NCBI GenBank assembly: GCA_015680685.1
Contig: MNCI01004656.1
Location: forward strand, 1,626,985 to 1,690,984
Length of the DNA stretch: 64,000 nucleotides
Origin: Gnetum montanum
Taxonomy: Eukaryota > Streptophyta > Gnetopsida > Gnetales > Gnetaceae
Direction of reading: 5' to 3'
A program made the translations under genes and the position numbers. This document shows positions 1 to 13,374 of the stretch, in pieces (within the stretch, counting starts at the first letter, position 1; every line of letters starts with the position of its first letter). The notes below the pieces were generated by a model. The model searched no databases and was not told where the DNA came from. It saw only the letters and a program-made list of their open reading frames with translations.

Positions 1-139
1 GTTCTATGGATATTTACTATGTTTTGCTAATAATGTTGCCATTCATGATGTAGAAGTCAACAACATGTGGTGGATCCTATGCTATTGAGATGATTGGATA
101 AATAATTGTATAAAGTCCTTGTAGATAACAAAGAAATGA

Positions 140-560
140 TGTATTCGGATTCATAGAAGCTTCTAGGAGTTTCTAGATAGAAGAATGATGTGTGTAGTTA
201 TAGAAAATGTTGAAGATCCAGCTGATGTAGAGGTGTGACACTAGACATCAAAATATAATATTGACATTGGACATTAAGCACCAAAATTAATTATACTTTT
301 AAGTCAATATTGATATAAAAAATGATGTTACCCTTCAAAACTAAAGTTGAACAAAACATTAGCCAAAAATGGCATCATAAGTGACATGAGACATTAGCTT
401 TAGGAGACGATGAAGTTGATGGCTAGGAAGAACATTGCTAAAGATGTGAAACATTAAGTATGGGGTTTTTGAAGATGACTAGAGTTGTGGAAATCATAAA
501 ATGTACCTATATCTTTGATGTATGTAGAAAACGCTAAGGTAAGAACAACATTATCTACTC
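140..560 (-). repeat. Degenerate LTR-like fragment
   Basis: This stretch has loose similarity, in the same orientation, to 54990-55340, which belongs to the putative 5' LTR of the Tat-like element E2. Both contain repeated short phrases of the kind gacatcaaaa and acattag in a similar order. No LTR ends, primer site or reading frame can be seen. The similarity was judged by eye and is weak, so this could also be a coincidence of AT-rich composition. Bases 560-800 hold nothing I can name. Confidence 0.3.
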
Positions 561-1120
561 TTAATGAATGTTTCTAAATATTTTAAGGAGAATTCCTTCA
601 GAAAATACAAACTTGTAAATACTTACAACATGATTTTGAACAAAGTGCAATAATAGGGAAGAAAGTTTAAGATATCACTAATACATTTACAATTAATTAC
701 TACATCATAGAAATGGTGAATGGATAAATCCCAAAAATCACATAAAATACATACAAAGCACTCCCCTAACTTACTCAATTCCCTTAATCACACCATCATG
801 AGAGGAAAGAAAATGCACTCATTTAGCCTCATCAATATAGAGCATGGAAAGGGAAAGATAGGAAGATAAATGGAATGAAAAAATAAAAAATAATAGAAGC
901 AAGGAAGAAACATGTTAGGGACATCACCAATACACCAATGATGGGGTGTTATGATGTAGAAGTGGAACATAACTAGATTCCTAAAACCCACCTATCCCTT
1001 ATCCCATTCATATGAATATTCATGTTCCTCACATCACTTTACACTTAATAGTTCCTCACTATATTAAGGTAGAGACACTTTTTTGGATCACCAATGCTAA
1101 ATATAGAGAGAAATAAGGAT

Positions 1121-1624
1121 AGATAAGGAGAGGAGATGAGAGGAGGAAGAGAGAAATATAGTACAGGAGAGTAAAAATTATAGCATGCGAAAAGAAAAAA
1201 GAAAAATAAAGGAAGAAATGAAGATATCACTAATACAATTATCATCAATGGTGCTATGCCATATAAATGGGGCATACCTAAGTCCTACACACTATATGGT
1301 TGAAAAGGATGTCATATACATATTATTGAAATAGTAACTTCTTTGTGTTCCACTTAATAATACACTCAAGATAGATAAGAAGAAAAGATGAGAGGAATAA
1401 GAGAGAAATATAGTATAGGAGAGTAAAAATTATGGCATGAAAAAATAAAAATAAAAAGAAATGGGAGAAATGAAGATATCACTAATACACTTATCATAAG
1501 AATGGTGTTATGCCATATAAATGGGGCATAGCTAATTCCTACACACTATATGATCATAAAGGATGTCATATACATATTATCAAAATAGTAACCCCTTCTT
1601 GTTCCACTCAATAATAACTTCACA
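1121..1624. repeat. Tandem repeat, 252-bp unit, two clear copies
   Basis: Copy one runs from about 1121 to 1372 and copy two from 1373 to about 1624. Both open with agataag, then a purine-rich tract with agagagaaatatagta, then gaagatatcactaataca, tatgccatataaatggggca and a block ending near a Ttgttccact motif. A more decayed third copy appears at about 810-1060, where the purine tract and the gacatcaccaatacacca block recur. A partial purine tract follows at 1680-1740. No coding potential is visible. The bases from 1640 to 3060 hold nothing else I can support. Confidence 0.8.
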
Positions 1625-3059
1625 TGAAGTAATGAGATATTTAGTTACTCAAAAACCTTAGAGGTTATGTTGGGTGCTAGAATAGGATAGATAGAATAGG
1701 GAATTATAAAGAAAAAAGCAATAGAGAGAGTAAAATAGGAGATAGATAGGAGGCTTAGTAAATGAAATAGTACAAATAAAACATGGTTTAAAGCAAACAT
1801 GTTATCTCTATGCAATATAGAAAAATTGATGTAAAATAAATTACTACTCAAAGAACACAAACTTAGCCTTAAATAATTAGTAGATTCAACATTGTGACAC
1901 AATAATTGGCTACATGTAGTAGCACTTTAAAAAGCTTCTAGTAATATGATCTAGAAATGAACATGTTTTCATATTAGATAGAATGTAGGCATCATTATAT
2001 AGAGACTAAACAACTAGAAAAGGATCTTGCTAGTTGGGAGAGAAATTGGTATCTCTGGAGTTTAATAAATGAAAAGGGACTAGATTTCCTTCATAAATTT
2101 CTTTGGTTTCAATATACTTGGAATGAAAATGTTTCATAAATTACATTTTGTGAAGTACAACTGGTTATGTGTGATTGAAACATATTATATAGATGTTGTT
2201 GGGGCTATATTAGAAATATTATTAGAATATTGAAATATTAAAAATCTACTTGCACTAGGCTATTACAAGAAATAAATCTATCCTATCCTAACTAGTGAGT
2301 ATCCATTTCCAACTTTCCATACACATCCTAAACTTATGCCAATATTACTAGATTAACAAGTATTTATGGTTAGGTGTACCAAGTGACATACTTTTAAGAT
2401 TACAAAACATTAATGTAATTATGCTCAAAACTAGTCATACTCATGCTATGTAAGTAATATGTAATGAAGCATAAAATAATTAAAGAAGTGTATATAGAAA
2501 GTAAATATTAAGAAAATTGTATTAATAATTAAACTAAATTAATTTTAAATTCAACTTATGTTAATGTTCTACAATGAATAATATTTAATTTTTATCTTAT
2601 TGCCATTCATGAATAGTGTTCAAGCATAATTCACTCGAATAAGACATTGTACAATTAAATTGAATCCATGTTGTAAGGACTTGCTAACAATTTTAAGTAT
2701 TGTGAAAACAAACTACAAAAGTTTAGCTACTATGGGATCAAAAATGGTGCATTTAATATGGTACACCATAAATATTTATAGAATTTACCATCCTTGTATA
2801 CATCATATCTATGATGTTATACAAAATCCTATGATATCATAGTTACAATGTCTTAGTATCATAGTCATGAAACTGTAGCATGTAAAAAATGTTTCATCAT
2901 ATCCTCATGAATGACCAAAAACTTATCCTTGAGTTAAAAAAAATTAAGATATAGTTTTATTACAAAATTATGGAGGTGTCTTAACTAATTGACTAACTAA
3001 CTAAAGTGCCTCATTACATTACTTATTCAAGTGATTGACAAAATGACAAAATCAACATA

Positions 3060-4310
3060 CATTAAAAGATCATAAAATTTGTAGGTCTTCATGTCTTTGA
3101 AGGTGGTTACAACCCCTCCTACTATGGTAGCTTGATCCTCTATGCTAAAGTAATTAAGGATCATCTGGTACTTCTCTACATCATTCTATGAATCATCAAT
3201 GTTCCAATTCAAGTTGGCTACATTGGTAGTTGTTAGGATCTTTCATGAACATGGCATATTTGAAAACATTTTATTTGCTTGAACAAATCAGGTAGTAAAT
3301 AATTTATATTCAACATTGAATGCTATCATCTTTCCTTTGAGTTCCTAGTATTATGCAAACCTTTTTAATGGGTTCTCTATGGCATCATGTTGCCTAGTAC
3401 ACTAAGCTCAAAGAACATCTATCTCCACATATATTATTTGTTGCTTTGTCTTTGTTTCATTATGCAGCTTATTGTCATGATTAAATAAGGAAAAGGTAGT
3501 TGTAGCTTACTTTTTCACTTTATTTCTAGGGTAGCTAATTGTTAACATGACAAAATTAGTATACCTAAGGTTATTAAGCTTCATATAATATGTTAGTTCC
3601 TCTATTTGTAGGTCCTTGGTCTTGACACTTACATGGTAGATTCCTATTAGATAATCAAGAATGCCTGTGCAAGAAACATTAATAATTTAACCCAAAGAAT
3701 TATTGATTTGGATGTTGGCTACCTTGATCTTCTTGTTAATTTCCTTTTGGAGGCCCACCTATTTCCTATAGTGTCTCAAGAACATATCTTGTTTAGTGGA
3801 CTTAATTCTCTAGGTTTCAATTTAAATTGGAGACCTCTACTACAATGCACAAGCATCTACATAGATTTTTGTTCTCTTCTGATAACCTCTTGATATCTAC
3901 GTATGCTTTTATGAATTATTTATGAAGTTTACTTAGCGGATTCTCAAATTATTCCTTCTCCTCAGCTACTTTAGTTAATCTTTTATTTTCTAATTTCAAC
4001 CCCTTATTTTGTAATTTTCTATTGCAAGGCATAGAACTAAGCATTAATAGCTAATTAGGTAGATATTTTGTTCAAGTACTTACTAGGGTAGATGTGGTAG
4101 ATCCCTATCATAAAGTAGATTTTTTAATTTTTCTATTGTGATGACTTCATACTACTTGTTCTTATTCACAAAGAATCTTTTCAATCATAAATCTTTGATA
4201 TTAGGATCAAAACTAGTTAAGATCTTAAAAGTTTTCATGCCCATGTTAGCCAATCATAACACTATTCCAATGGTATGCATAGTATAAAATTTTGTGATTT
4301 CCTCATTATT
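3060..4310 (-). pseudogene. Broken coiled-coil reading frame of unknown family
   Basis: Read on the minus strand, this region gives a sequence rich in Lys, Glu, Asn and Leu with many stop codons. Stretches such as KLENKRLTKVAEEKE and DIKRLSEENKNL look like coiled coil. Toward its C-terminal end comes YFSIEDQATIVGGVVTTF. It could be the gag or an accessory protein of an old retroelement, or a dead host gene. I do not recognise the family. There is no zinc knuckle, protease or RT motif. The remaining bases up to 4710 show no clear feature. Confidence 0.3.
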
Positions 4311-4710
4311 AACTATGACATCTTCCTACTTATTATGCTAAACCTAGCAAGTATCGCTAAGGTACCCATCTCTATTAGGTAAAAAAGTTAAGTAGAGTGG
4401 AGAATCTTGTAGTTTTTCTCATACCTCTTATGGTGAAAATTGAAGAAAAGCCCAAAATTAATTTCCATGATCATACCATCCATGATAGCATTTATCACTT
4501 CTAGCCTCTACACATGCATGAGAAAGCATGATTTTTCTACCTACTATTGGAATAGGTCACATTGAGGCTTTTGCTTACATGGACTATTGTGACTGTTAAC
4601 CTTGTGACATAGGCTAATCCACTTCTTGCTCTCTTTCTAGTTCCTTTATATGGGGCTATTATGGTTGATATTAGTCACATCATCATCCTTTTCCTCTATC
4701 ATGCTCTTCA

Positions 4711-5284
4711 TGTAAAAACGTTCCCTAAAATTGTTTGGCATCCCAAGGAATTCCCTAAGATCCAATTAATCTAGGGTAGAAAACCCAGGGAATACACCTC
4801 TAATAAGCAAGCAACACATGGATAGGAGTGAGTGGCACAACAGCTTCTTAATAAATGAGAATGCACCTCAAGGAGAATGACTAAAATCCAAATGAGGACT
4901 ATACATACATGCACATAAGCAACCTTGTAGACATCATCGGTGGAATGGGAATGATGCATCTACTAGTGGATGCATCATCCCCAAACCCCTCATGATTTGG
5001 TACAAGGCTCAACATGGCATTGCACTAAAACTATCTAGTCTTGGCCATTTACATATTTTTGACCATCATAGAATCAAGGCCATGTAGTTCTCCAAGTGAG
5101 GGTAGTATGAAGAGAACATAGAGATGGGTGCAACAAGAGGAAGTCCTATTGCTGGCTTGGTACAGGCAAGCCAAGATGGATTTTCTAACACTTGAGTGCC
5201 ACCCAAGGGCACCTCAGAGTCTTTCATGGTCTCTAAATCATGCGGATAGCCTAGGAGAACCGCTACCCTAAGACATCTCTCATA
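4711..5284 (-). repeat. 3' LTR of the non-autonomous element
   Basis: It starts TGTAAAAACGTTCCC and ends near ctctcata on the plus strand. It matches 10678-11252 along its whole length with scattered substitutions. Shared landmarks are gggaatacacctctaataagcaag and atcaaggccatgtagttctc. The terminal CA of the plus strand has changed to TA here. Confidence 0.85.
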
Positions 5285-5296
5285 ATTCTCCCCTAC
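5285..5296 (-). other. Polypurine tract
   Basis: On the minus strand this reads GTAGGGGAGAAT, directly before the 3' LTR. This is the expected place and composition for the plus-strand primer of an LTR retrotransposon. Confidence 0.7.
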
Positions 5297-8200
5297 ACAA
5301 AAGAAATGACATCCTCGGAGTAAGGCCTAATTTGAATTTGAGAGTACACTTCATGTATGGGTTTGGAACTCCATCAACTCCAGGGAATGTTTCAACCCAA
5401 CTAACACTAGGCTTGAAGGAAGATAACAACCCCAATTCCATATATGTCCGTCCATCCAATGCATTGCATGAAATGTAAAGGGCACTTAGATAAAACCCAA
5501 AAACTTTCCTTGCTTTGTGACAAGAGGGAGAAGTCCAACCCAAATGACCAATGTCTATAAGGTGTCCCCTAGATCTATCCCTTATCAAATCTAGAGACTT
5601 ATCTTTTTGCATAGGCCCATAACTATGCAAGAGGAAAAAATCTTCTACCACAAGTCTAGCTGAGTTCCCTTCTAAATGGCATCTTGACATCCATTAATTT
5701 TCTTGATTTTCTTATCATCAATTTTGAGGGCTCACAAAGGCCACTACCCATGGTGATGAACTCGAAAAACAAAAATCGAGAGGGAGAACATGCTCCAAAA
5801 GAGCCATGTCTTCGCAAGAAACTCAAGCTTTCTAAAACCCTAGGTTATGCTTCTTGCATCAAAACCCATGGGGTCTCACCAGTGAAACCATCTAAGCATT
5901 GAATCATCACATCTATATCATCAACATATTTTCCTTTATTTTCCCACATCATGTCTATTTAGATTGGTAGGAAGGGAGCTGAGCATGATCTCCCTTTGAA
6001 ACAACGTACAAAGGTAGATCTTTTGAACTAAACCTTGCTATCTATAGATGCACCAGCATCACAATTCACATTTCATCACCCAATACTATTCCATTTCTAT
6101 AGTAAAAGAGAAGATCCAAAAAATTTTGAAAAACTTCTCGAAGAGGCTACCATAGCATACAAACCCCAGTTATCATCAACATCCTTTGGGATTGTCCAAC
6201 ATTGAGAATGCCTACTCAAATGCTAGAATAAGTGAAGGATATGTTGGGTAGCCAACTGTAACAAAATCCTTCATACACACGTCTCATGTCAACCAGTACC
6301 ACATCATCCATTGCAATCATAATGTCTCATTCACAAGAGAGGACCAACTACACTTACATCTTACAAGCTATCCTTCCCACTATAAGGTATGGAATAGGCA
6401 CCCTTTTATAAATACTTAGTTCAAGGAAGCATGTAGAATAACCTCCAAGAACAACCACAGTCATGAATTCTCCAAGGATAATCTAGGTTTCCAAAATCTA
6501 AATTTTCTTGTCATGACATGAACAACCACCACTCATGATCAAAAAATTTCTTAGGATTTTTGAACTCAAAGGAAAGAACTTCTTTGAGAGGCTTCTTTTG
6601 TAGGAAAGCACAACAATCCAATTGCACCTTACCCATAATACATGGGTAAGTAGTCCACATAGCTAGCACAACTGTATCATCAAACTGCTACTAGTTGAGG
6701 AAAGACATGGATTCACAGGTCTTACGCACATTCAATTCCATCATAAGAACAACTAAAGAAGTGAAAGAGTTCATTCCTTAACATTTTACCAAGAGGGAGT
6801 TTTGTTTTGTCATGGAAGATCTCAGTTTTCATTTCATACATCCCAATTCATCCCATCTACAAAAGTTGTAGTGCACAAGGCCACACCACTACCTATTACC
6901 ATTAGGCTCAAACAATAATGCAAGAGTTAACATGAACATTTAGCCCATAGGAGGACTAGATCCTCAAAATAGTTTTACAAAAAATGGACTTTACCAACAC
7001 CAACTGCTAACTCAAAATAATATATGATTCATCCCTAAAGGATTTACAATAAAAAAGATCTACCATAGAACCCCAACAAGGAAGTTCCTTTGGAGTTCCA
7101 AAACCTGAGAGAGAGTACATAAGATCATACCTTGATTACATGAGAAGAGATATATACATTTAGGCTACATTAACAACATGGCCTCATAAGGGAGATTCCA
7201 TGAATTCCACCATAGTAACAACATCGTATCTCTAAAAAAAATCCCCAAGAGCTCAAGAACATGGGACCACGGCTTGGAATAAGTTCCAAACATCAACTAC
7301 TTCTAGATCCCATCTAGGGAACAACTATCTTGATACAACCTACATTATTATTTCAACAACTAAAGAGGGTATCCATCAAAATGGAGAATAGTCCCTCATA
7401 GAACTAGAGAATCACCAAGTAATAAAGTTCTTAGTCATGCTATCCAACCTAAAAGGTTAGGACACTAGTATAATTTAACAATACATGAGAGAAATGGAAC
7501 AATACATTAGAGAGAGACGGTGTGATACATTAGAGAACACAAGGAATATAGTGCACGAACGAGATGCGATGATACATCATAGCCTGCAAGGCACCATAAG
7601 TCTTGAGTCATGAAAGCACACCATAGTCCACAAAATAATCAATAAGTCCTAAGTCATGAGAGTGCACCATAGCCCTCAAAAGCACTAGAAGTAACCAGTC
7701 ATGAGAGCACACCATCATCCACAAAAGCATCAAAAGCCCCCAATCATAAGAACATAGGCTCAAGTGATTTCGAGCACATATAGGTCCACCATGCAGGGCC
7801 ACCAAGAGAAGTCATAATTTATGTAATTGTAACATTATTTATTCAAGGATGGACCACCATCCTAATTCTTGCAAAAGCTACTTCAAAGATCACATCTGGC
7901 CATGGAAGAGGGAGTCTATATGTTAATACCGAGAACTCATCTCTACCTCATATCTATACATAATAACATCATCTTTGATTTGAAATTTTAGTTTGCCATT
8001 GCAATTCAAATGGCCACCTCAAACAACCTACTATCAAGATCAAGGTCATTGAACCTTTGTTTTTTGAATTTTAGGCTACATTCCACCATTGATCACCTTG
8101 ACTAAGATTTATGGTAATCAAGGAACCCAAGAGGAAGAGTCTCCAAAACTTATCTTTTCTCAAGAGTGTTCACCAAAGGACACACCATCATGGTATGCTA

Positions 8201-10663
8201 ATATCACCAAGAGTACAAATCATCAGTTTGGAAGAACCTTGGGCAAGAACATGCCCTAGCTTCCTCATTAGAATACTATTATAAAAAAAATAGAATTTAA
8301 CATGGGGCTTTCAATAGAATCACACATTAGGGCACCAAGGTTTCTCACAACATAGAGAGGAGGTGCTTCAAGGATGAGCACAAAGAAAATACCATACAAA
8401 AATTTTGACCTTATCATAGGGTGTTGCACAAGCCTACAATAAGGAGACAATTGATTCACGTAGGGAAATAACATCTAGTGCTTGTGTGTACATAAACTAT
8501 CAAAAATGAGTACATCAAAAGATTACATTACAATATCACATACCCAAGAATAGAAATACATTTAGTGGGCATCGTACATGGAATTTTGGAATGCTACCCA
8601 AGCCTAAAAGGCTATAGGAGAAACTACCCAAGCCCATCCTAAGCTGAAGGGTTTAAGCCACTAGGAGCACACCAAAGTTGCACCATGCTATTTTGAGAAA
8701 AACCTGTCTCTATTTCTACATGTACATGAGAATCTATTACAGTAAATCCACTACATGATTGCCATAAAAAAATGAATCAAGGCACAAATGTAAGAATCAA
8801 ACAATGGAACATGCCAACTAAGAATACATCACCTACCACTATGGGACCTGAAGGCATTGGCCACACCTAGGCCATTAGTATTTAGCATGGCCAGCAACAC
8901 TATTCTATGTCATGTACTAACCTAATATTTGGAGGGTCTAGGATGGACCACCATCCTCTGTTAGTGCTCACCCAATACTAAGAAACAGACAAAGCATGAT
9001 GTACCAACTACTTCACCACAATAATGGTACTGATAAATCCACAACTCAATGTTGGGATTTCAAGACCAAGTAACCAATTCATGAAGGTCTCAAAAGCACA
9101 CATCTTCCCCATAGACATAGTACTAATAGAATCAATTGAGACCACTACTAGCCACATCTTTTTACCTGTGTTATCTGCAAGATCGAGATAATAGCTTAGA
9201 AATAGAGAAGTTAGTAGGAACATGATCAGCACATGAGCCTCATATACAATCATCAAGCATGATCACACAATAGAGAAATATCAATCTCATAACATCATAA
9301 AGAGTAAGACATCAAAAACATCCATAGAGATCAATCATGCAAAACATTGGTGGATCAATTAGATACACTCACACAAAAGATTATATCATGAGGTACACCC
9401 AAAAAGAGAACTAAAGCATTCTTAAGATTCCAAGATTCACATACAACAAATGTTCCTAGCCACTAACACTAGTTCCCACTAGGATCAAAATCTTAGAAAT
9501 TCATAAGAGGCATGGGTAATAGAGATTTGTTATCTCAACAAGAAAATAAGGAGGGAGACCAAGGTCTATCCAACAATAGGTTTCAACAAATCTCCAATTC
9601 TCACTACAAAGAGTAACATGCGTCCACAAGAAAGACTCTCATCAAAAGAGGATAGGTCTCAACAATAACAAAAAATAGGATGAACTACTGCAAAAAGTAT
9701 CCAAATCAAAATGCCCAAAGAAATGTTCCCAATCAAAGAAGCAATGAAATAAGACTAATGGCAACACAACCAACTTGAACAAGAGAAAACAACACATGAA
9801 CGGTCTGCAACAAGGGCAATCATGCCTAAAGCATAAAAGGTTGTGAAACAAGGACCACAAAAATTTGGCCTTGGGATGGCACAAATGGCATCAAAATGCA
9901 TCCTCAAAAATCCCAAAAATAAATCATCACACCGCATAGAGCACAAATCCTTTTATTACAAATTATAGACATCATGAAAGTGACATGCATGTAGAATTTG
10001 AAAATTCAACCAAGGAAGACATGCCTACACAACTAGACAAACATACAATCACAAACATGAATGTATGAAGTCTACCAACAATGGTATTAATCCACCCAGA
10101 ACAACGCTCACTAAGAGCACATGTCTGAAGGCCCTTCATCTTGAGGTACCTAGGAACCAACATGTCCATACTCACTATATCTAGGATGAGTGGGAGTGTA
10201 AGGATATTGCAACCTACATAATTCAATCAATGCCATCTCAATACATGTCATCTAGGTGGAGATTGAAGTAGAGACTAGGTCCAATTCATCCTAGATGAAT
10301 CACTAGAGACCAAAGATGAGAGCTCCTCAAGCAATAATAATTTGTGAGTTGCCAATAGAACTCTCCTCTACCATATCAAATAAAATTGCAATTGGTCGAA
10401 CCACAAGTAAACCAGTGGAGGAAAATACCACAACACAATTGTATACATCCTCTAAAAGAACAACATACATTAGTTTCTCACAATGTAACATCAACCTCAT
10501 AATGAAGAGTGTAAGAATCTTACCATGAGGGAGCTCTTCAAAGAACACATAAGGAATGATCCTATATCACCTAGATATCTATCCAAAAGGACCATAAATA
10601 AACAAGCTCAATGATGTAACCCAGCCAAAGGTCACTCACTTATTGCAACATGATTACAAAAAT
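5297..10663. other. Interior of the non-autonomous element, no genes seen
   Basis: Apart from a short tandem repeat at 7606-7741, this 5.4-kb interior shows only short open frames in unrelated frames. None carries a retroelement motif or reads like a conserved protein. The base composition (many ccaag, acatca and cacca words) differs a little from the flanks. Confidence 0.6.
7606..7741. repeat. Tandem repeat, 45-46 bp unit, three copies
   Basis: Units begin at 7606, 7652 and 7697 with agtcatgaaag or agtcatgagag, followed by cacaccat or gcaccat and a caaaa-rich tail. A fourth start, aatcataagaac, at about 7742 is decayed. Confidence 0.7.
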
Positions 10664-10675
10664 GCTCTGATACCA
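10664..10675 (-). other. Primer-binding site, initiator Met tRNA type
   Basis: The plus strand reads gctctgatacca, which is TGGTATCAGAGC on the minus strand. This is the classical plant LTR primer site complementary to the 3' end of initiator Met tRNA. Two bases separate it from the LTR end at 10678. It sets the element's sense as minus. Confidence 0.9.
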
Positions 10676-10677
10676 TT

Positions 10678-11252
10678 TGTAATAATGTTGTCCCAAAGTT
10701 TTTTGGCACCCTAAGGAATTCCCTGAGGTCCAATTGACCTATGGTAGAAAACCTAGGGAATACACCTCTAATAAGCAAGAAACCCATGGATGGGAGCAAG
10801 TAGCACAATAGGTTCTTAATAAATGAGAATGAACCTTAAGGAGAATGACTAAATTTCAAATGAGGAACATGCATACAAGTACACAAGCAACCCTATAGAC
10901 ATCATCGGTGGAAGGGGAACAATGCATCTACCAAGGGACACCTCACCCCCAGATCCCTCATGATTTGACATAAGGTTTGTCTCGGCACTGTACCAAAACT
11001 ATTTAGTCCTGGATGCCTACATATCTATGACCACTATAGAATCAAGGCCATGTAGTTCTCCAAGTGAGGGTAGTATGAAGAGGACTTAGAGAGAGGTGCA
11101 ACAAGAGGAAGTCCTACTATTGGCTTGTTACCACCAATCTAGGATGGGTTTTTTAAGACATGAGTAACACCCAAGGGCACCTCAGAGTGCTCCATGGTCC
11201 TCGAACCATGGGGATGACCTAGGAGAACCACTACCATGAGACATATCTCACA
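10678..11252 (-). repeat. 5' LTR of the non-autonomous element
   Basis: It starts TGTAATAATGTTGTCCC and ends tctcaca on the plus strand. It is the partner of 4711-5284. The divergence between the two copies by eye suggests an old insertion. Confidence 0.85.
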
Positions 11253-11389
11253 CATCATGTGACCTTTTCACCAAGGGCTATCTACCTCTAGAGTGCATTT
11301 AAGTATTATCTTTAGTTACCAAGGATCGATCATTAATGTTTTATCATTCACACTATGATTTTGATCTTTTTCATCCTTTGAATGGATTG

Positions 11390-12360
11390 AAATTTTAAAC
11401 AATATAATACTACTAGAAATGGGTAAAGACACAATGTCATTCCCTAGGCTTTAAGGTAAATAATTTGTTAAATTATTGATTAAGTTAATTATTTTTATTA
11501 TTTACCTAAGTAGGCTCAAGAAATAAGTGTTAGAAAGCCTTTTTGAAATCTATGCTTAGGCCTTATGATGTTGTAGCTGCAATGTCAAGGGTCTTGACAA
11601 GATAATGAATTGGAGAAAATTTTCCTTTCTATAAGAAAACTCCTAATATGGAAAGAATTACATAAAAGATCAGGATTGAAGCTCAACTCAAACCTCTCCT
11701 AAGGATCTTAGAGGCCACACATGTTCCCTCTAAATCCTCAATTGCTCACAATGGAGCTAAAGATCAAGACAAGATAGTTATAAGAGATTCTCTTAACCTC
11801 TCTCAAGTGCTCTCCCTTGCCTCTCACTCCAACAATTCTTACACAAGCTCTCAAGAGACATTTCAAATCTCTTCCTCTTATTCTTTCTCAAGCCTTAGAC
11901 TCTTATTTATAGTTTCATGATGTGACCTTTTGTCTTCCTCCAATTTGCTATATGATTTGATGTCCATTAATATCCACATTATATGTCTAATGGAAATAGT
12001 AGATGTCTATCTCGAGTTTAGAGTTGCTAGAGTAGACATCTTAGAGAAGATGTCTTGTAGTAGACATCTTGGTTTAGATGTCTATGAGAAATAGTAGATG
12101 TCTAATATGTAGTATAGATGTCTAACTGTTAGTGTAAACGTCTATCCTATCATGGCCAAAATTAAAAATGCTTGTTTTGAGGTATAAAACCTATGAACCC
12201 CTCCAAATAAGTCATCATACCCACCAAAACCTCCTATACTCATCAAAATAAGTTTGAAACACTACCAAACATGCCAAAAAACCTTGGAATTATCATCAAA
12301 ATGTCAACACAAGAAGACATACATCTATCTAAGATACATTGAAATTTACACAAGCGTTGG
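11390..12360 (-). repeat. LTR remnant related to the chromovirus LTR
   Basis: The layout resembles the LTR at 33868-34908. It has a pyrimidine-rich ctctc stretch, then tatttatag (TATAAATA on the minus strand at about 11911-11920), then a cluster of tagatgtctat words at 11985-12150. It ends with aaaaatgcttgttttga, catgccaaaa and atcaacacaagaaga phrases that occur in the same order in the other LTR. Neither end is clean. It may be the 3' LTR of a deleted element. The 11253-11390 stretch before it shows nothing I can name. Confidence 0.55.
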
Positions 12361-12478
12361 GTGATGTCTTTATAAAAATGGTGAATAAGAAATTTATTTT
12401 AGTTTAAGTGTGTAATTTCTTTTGATTGATGATAAAATTATGAGCAGTAGGATAAGAAGGATAAGATGAAACCTCCTT

Positions 12479-12483
12479 CTTAG
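12479..12483. repeat. Target-site duplication CTTAG, left copy
   Basis: CTTAG stands directly before the solo LTR and recurs directly after it at 15811-15815. The unoccupied paralogous site at 30213-30217 also reads cttag. Confidence 0.9.
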
Positions 12484-12682
12484 TGTTGGCATATTTGGCC
12501 ATTTCATGGAGCAGTTGAACTATCTTATCAAAATTGGAACATCTTGGTGTTGGTACATTTTGTCCATTTAATGGAGTAGGTTTTATGATTAAAAGGGGAT
12601 TGCATTTATCATTTGTTCTATATTGATTTAAGAGAGAGATGATCTACCCATCCAAACATTTTTACAGTGAATTTTTAAAACA

Positions 12683-13082
12683 ATGTATGGTTGGAAATTT
12701 AGAAGTAAACATGTAACTTTAAGGTTATGGGTTGATGGGTGTTTTGAAAAAGTAAGCAGACTATTAAATATATATGGGATAGAGAACCCTGAAATTGCAC
12801 TTGTTATTTGGGGAATGGGAGGTATCAGTAAGAGCACTTTGGTTGCTGCCTCTATTAAGGGCTTGGAGAACAAACTCTTATAAAAATACAAGTTTGCTAG
12901 AATCAAGTTTGACAACACTGTAAATCAAGCAAAGCATTCCCATATTGCTAAGTTAGAAAAGCAAATTCTTCATTATCTTTTTCTAGGAAAAAACAAAAGA
13001 ATTTTTGTTTAGAGGAAGGCGTGATGCTGAGGATGATTATTACATCCCGTACAGGAAGTTGAGGATGAAGTTCCAGACTGTT
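12683..13082 (+). pseudogene. NBS-LRR resistance-gene fragment inside the solo LTR
   Basis: The frame from 12683 reads through an NB-ARC start. WVDGCFEKVSRLLNI resembles the segment leading into the nucleotide-binding domain. VIWGMGGISKSTL is the P-loop (usual form GMGGIGKTTL, with Gly-Lys-Thr here changed to Ser-Lys-Ser). After a stop at 12881 the same theme continues with KFARIKFDNTVNQA and HIAKLEKQILHYLFLG. A shifted frame near 13030 gives MIITSRTGS, like the RNBS-B motif. The WGMGG form suggests a TIR-type NBS-LRR, but no TIR or LRR part is present. Stops and a frameshift make it dead. Known family members are cytosolic immune receptors with ATPase switches. This piece is best read as captured cargo. 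Confidence 0.75.
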
Positions 13083-13374
13083 GTGAAAAAAATTTAAAAT
13101 TTACCAAAGACACCGTCTCTATGATCGATTATCAGAGCATTGGGCCCTATCACCGAAGAATTTAGAGAAGCATTTGTGGACGAGATGAGTACATTGAGGG
13201 AGGTAGCACAGTTATGCTGCAGGATTCCTTTGCTGCTAACTATGGTTCAAGGACAGCAGTGTAAAATAGACATCCAATATCGTATTCAAAAATTAAAAGT
13301 GGGAAATGTTAATTTCAAAGTTGTTGAGTATGAGAAAATGCACCGAAAATAGAGGCGTCTTCGCTGATAAATTC

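Larger units (their letters stand above)
4711..11252 (-). mobile_element. Non-autonomous LTR retrotransposon (LARD-like)
   Basis: Two direct repeats of about 575 bp (4711-5284 and 10678-11252) bracket a 5.4-kb interior. Next to the right LTR lies the complement of TGGTATCAGAGC, the primer site matching initiator Met tRNA. Next to the left LTR lies a purine tract on the minus strand. Together these fix a right-to-left orientation. The flanking five bases are CTTCA on the left (4706-4710) and CATCA on the right (11253-11257), a target duplication with one change. I find no gag, protease, RT or integrase motif in either strand of the interior. The longest minus frame (5280-5690, 136 codons) overlaps the purine tract and resembles nothing I know. 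The element would have depended on enzymes from another element. Confidence 0.8.

Noticed and set aside
5280-5690. 136-codon minus-strand frame as a gene
   Set aside because: It overlaps the purine tract and LTR edge of the non-autonomous element and has no family signature.
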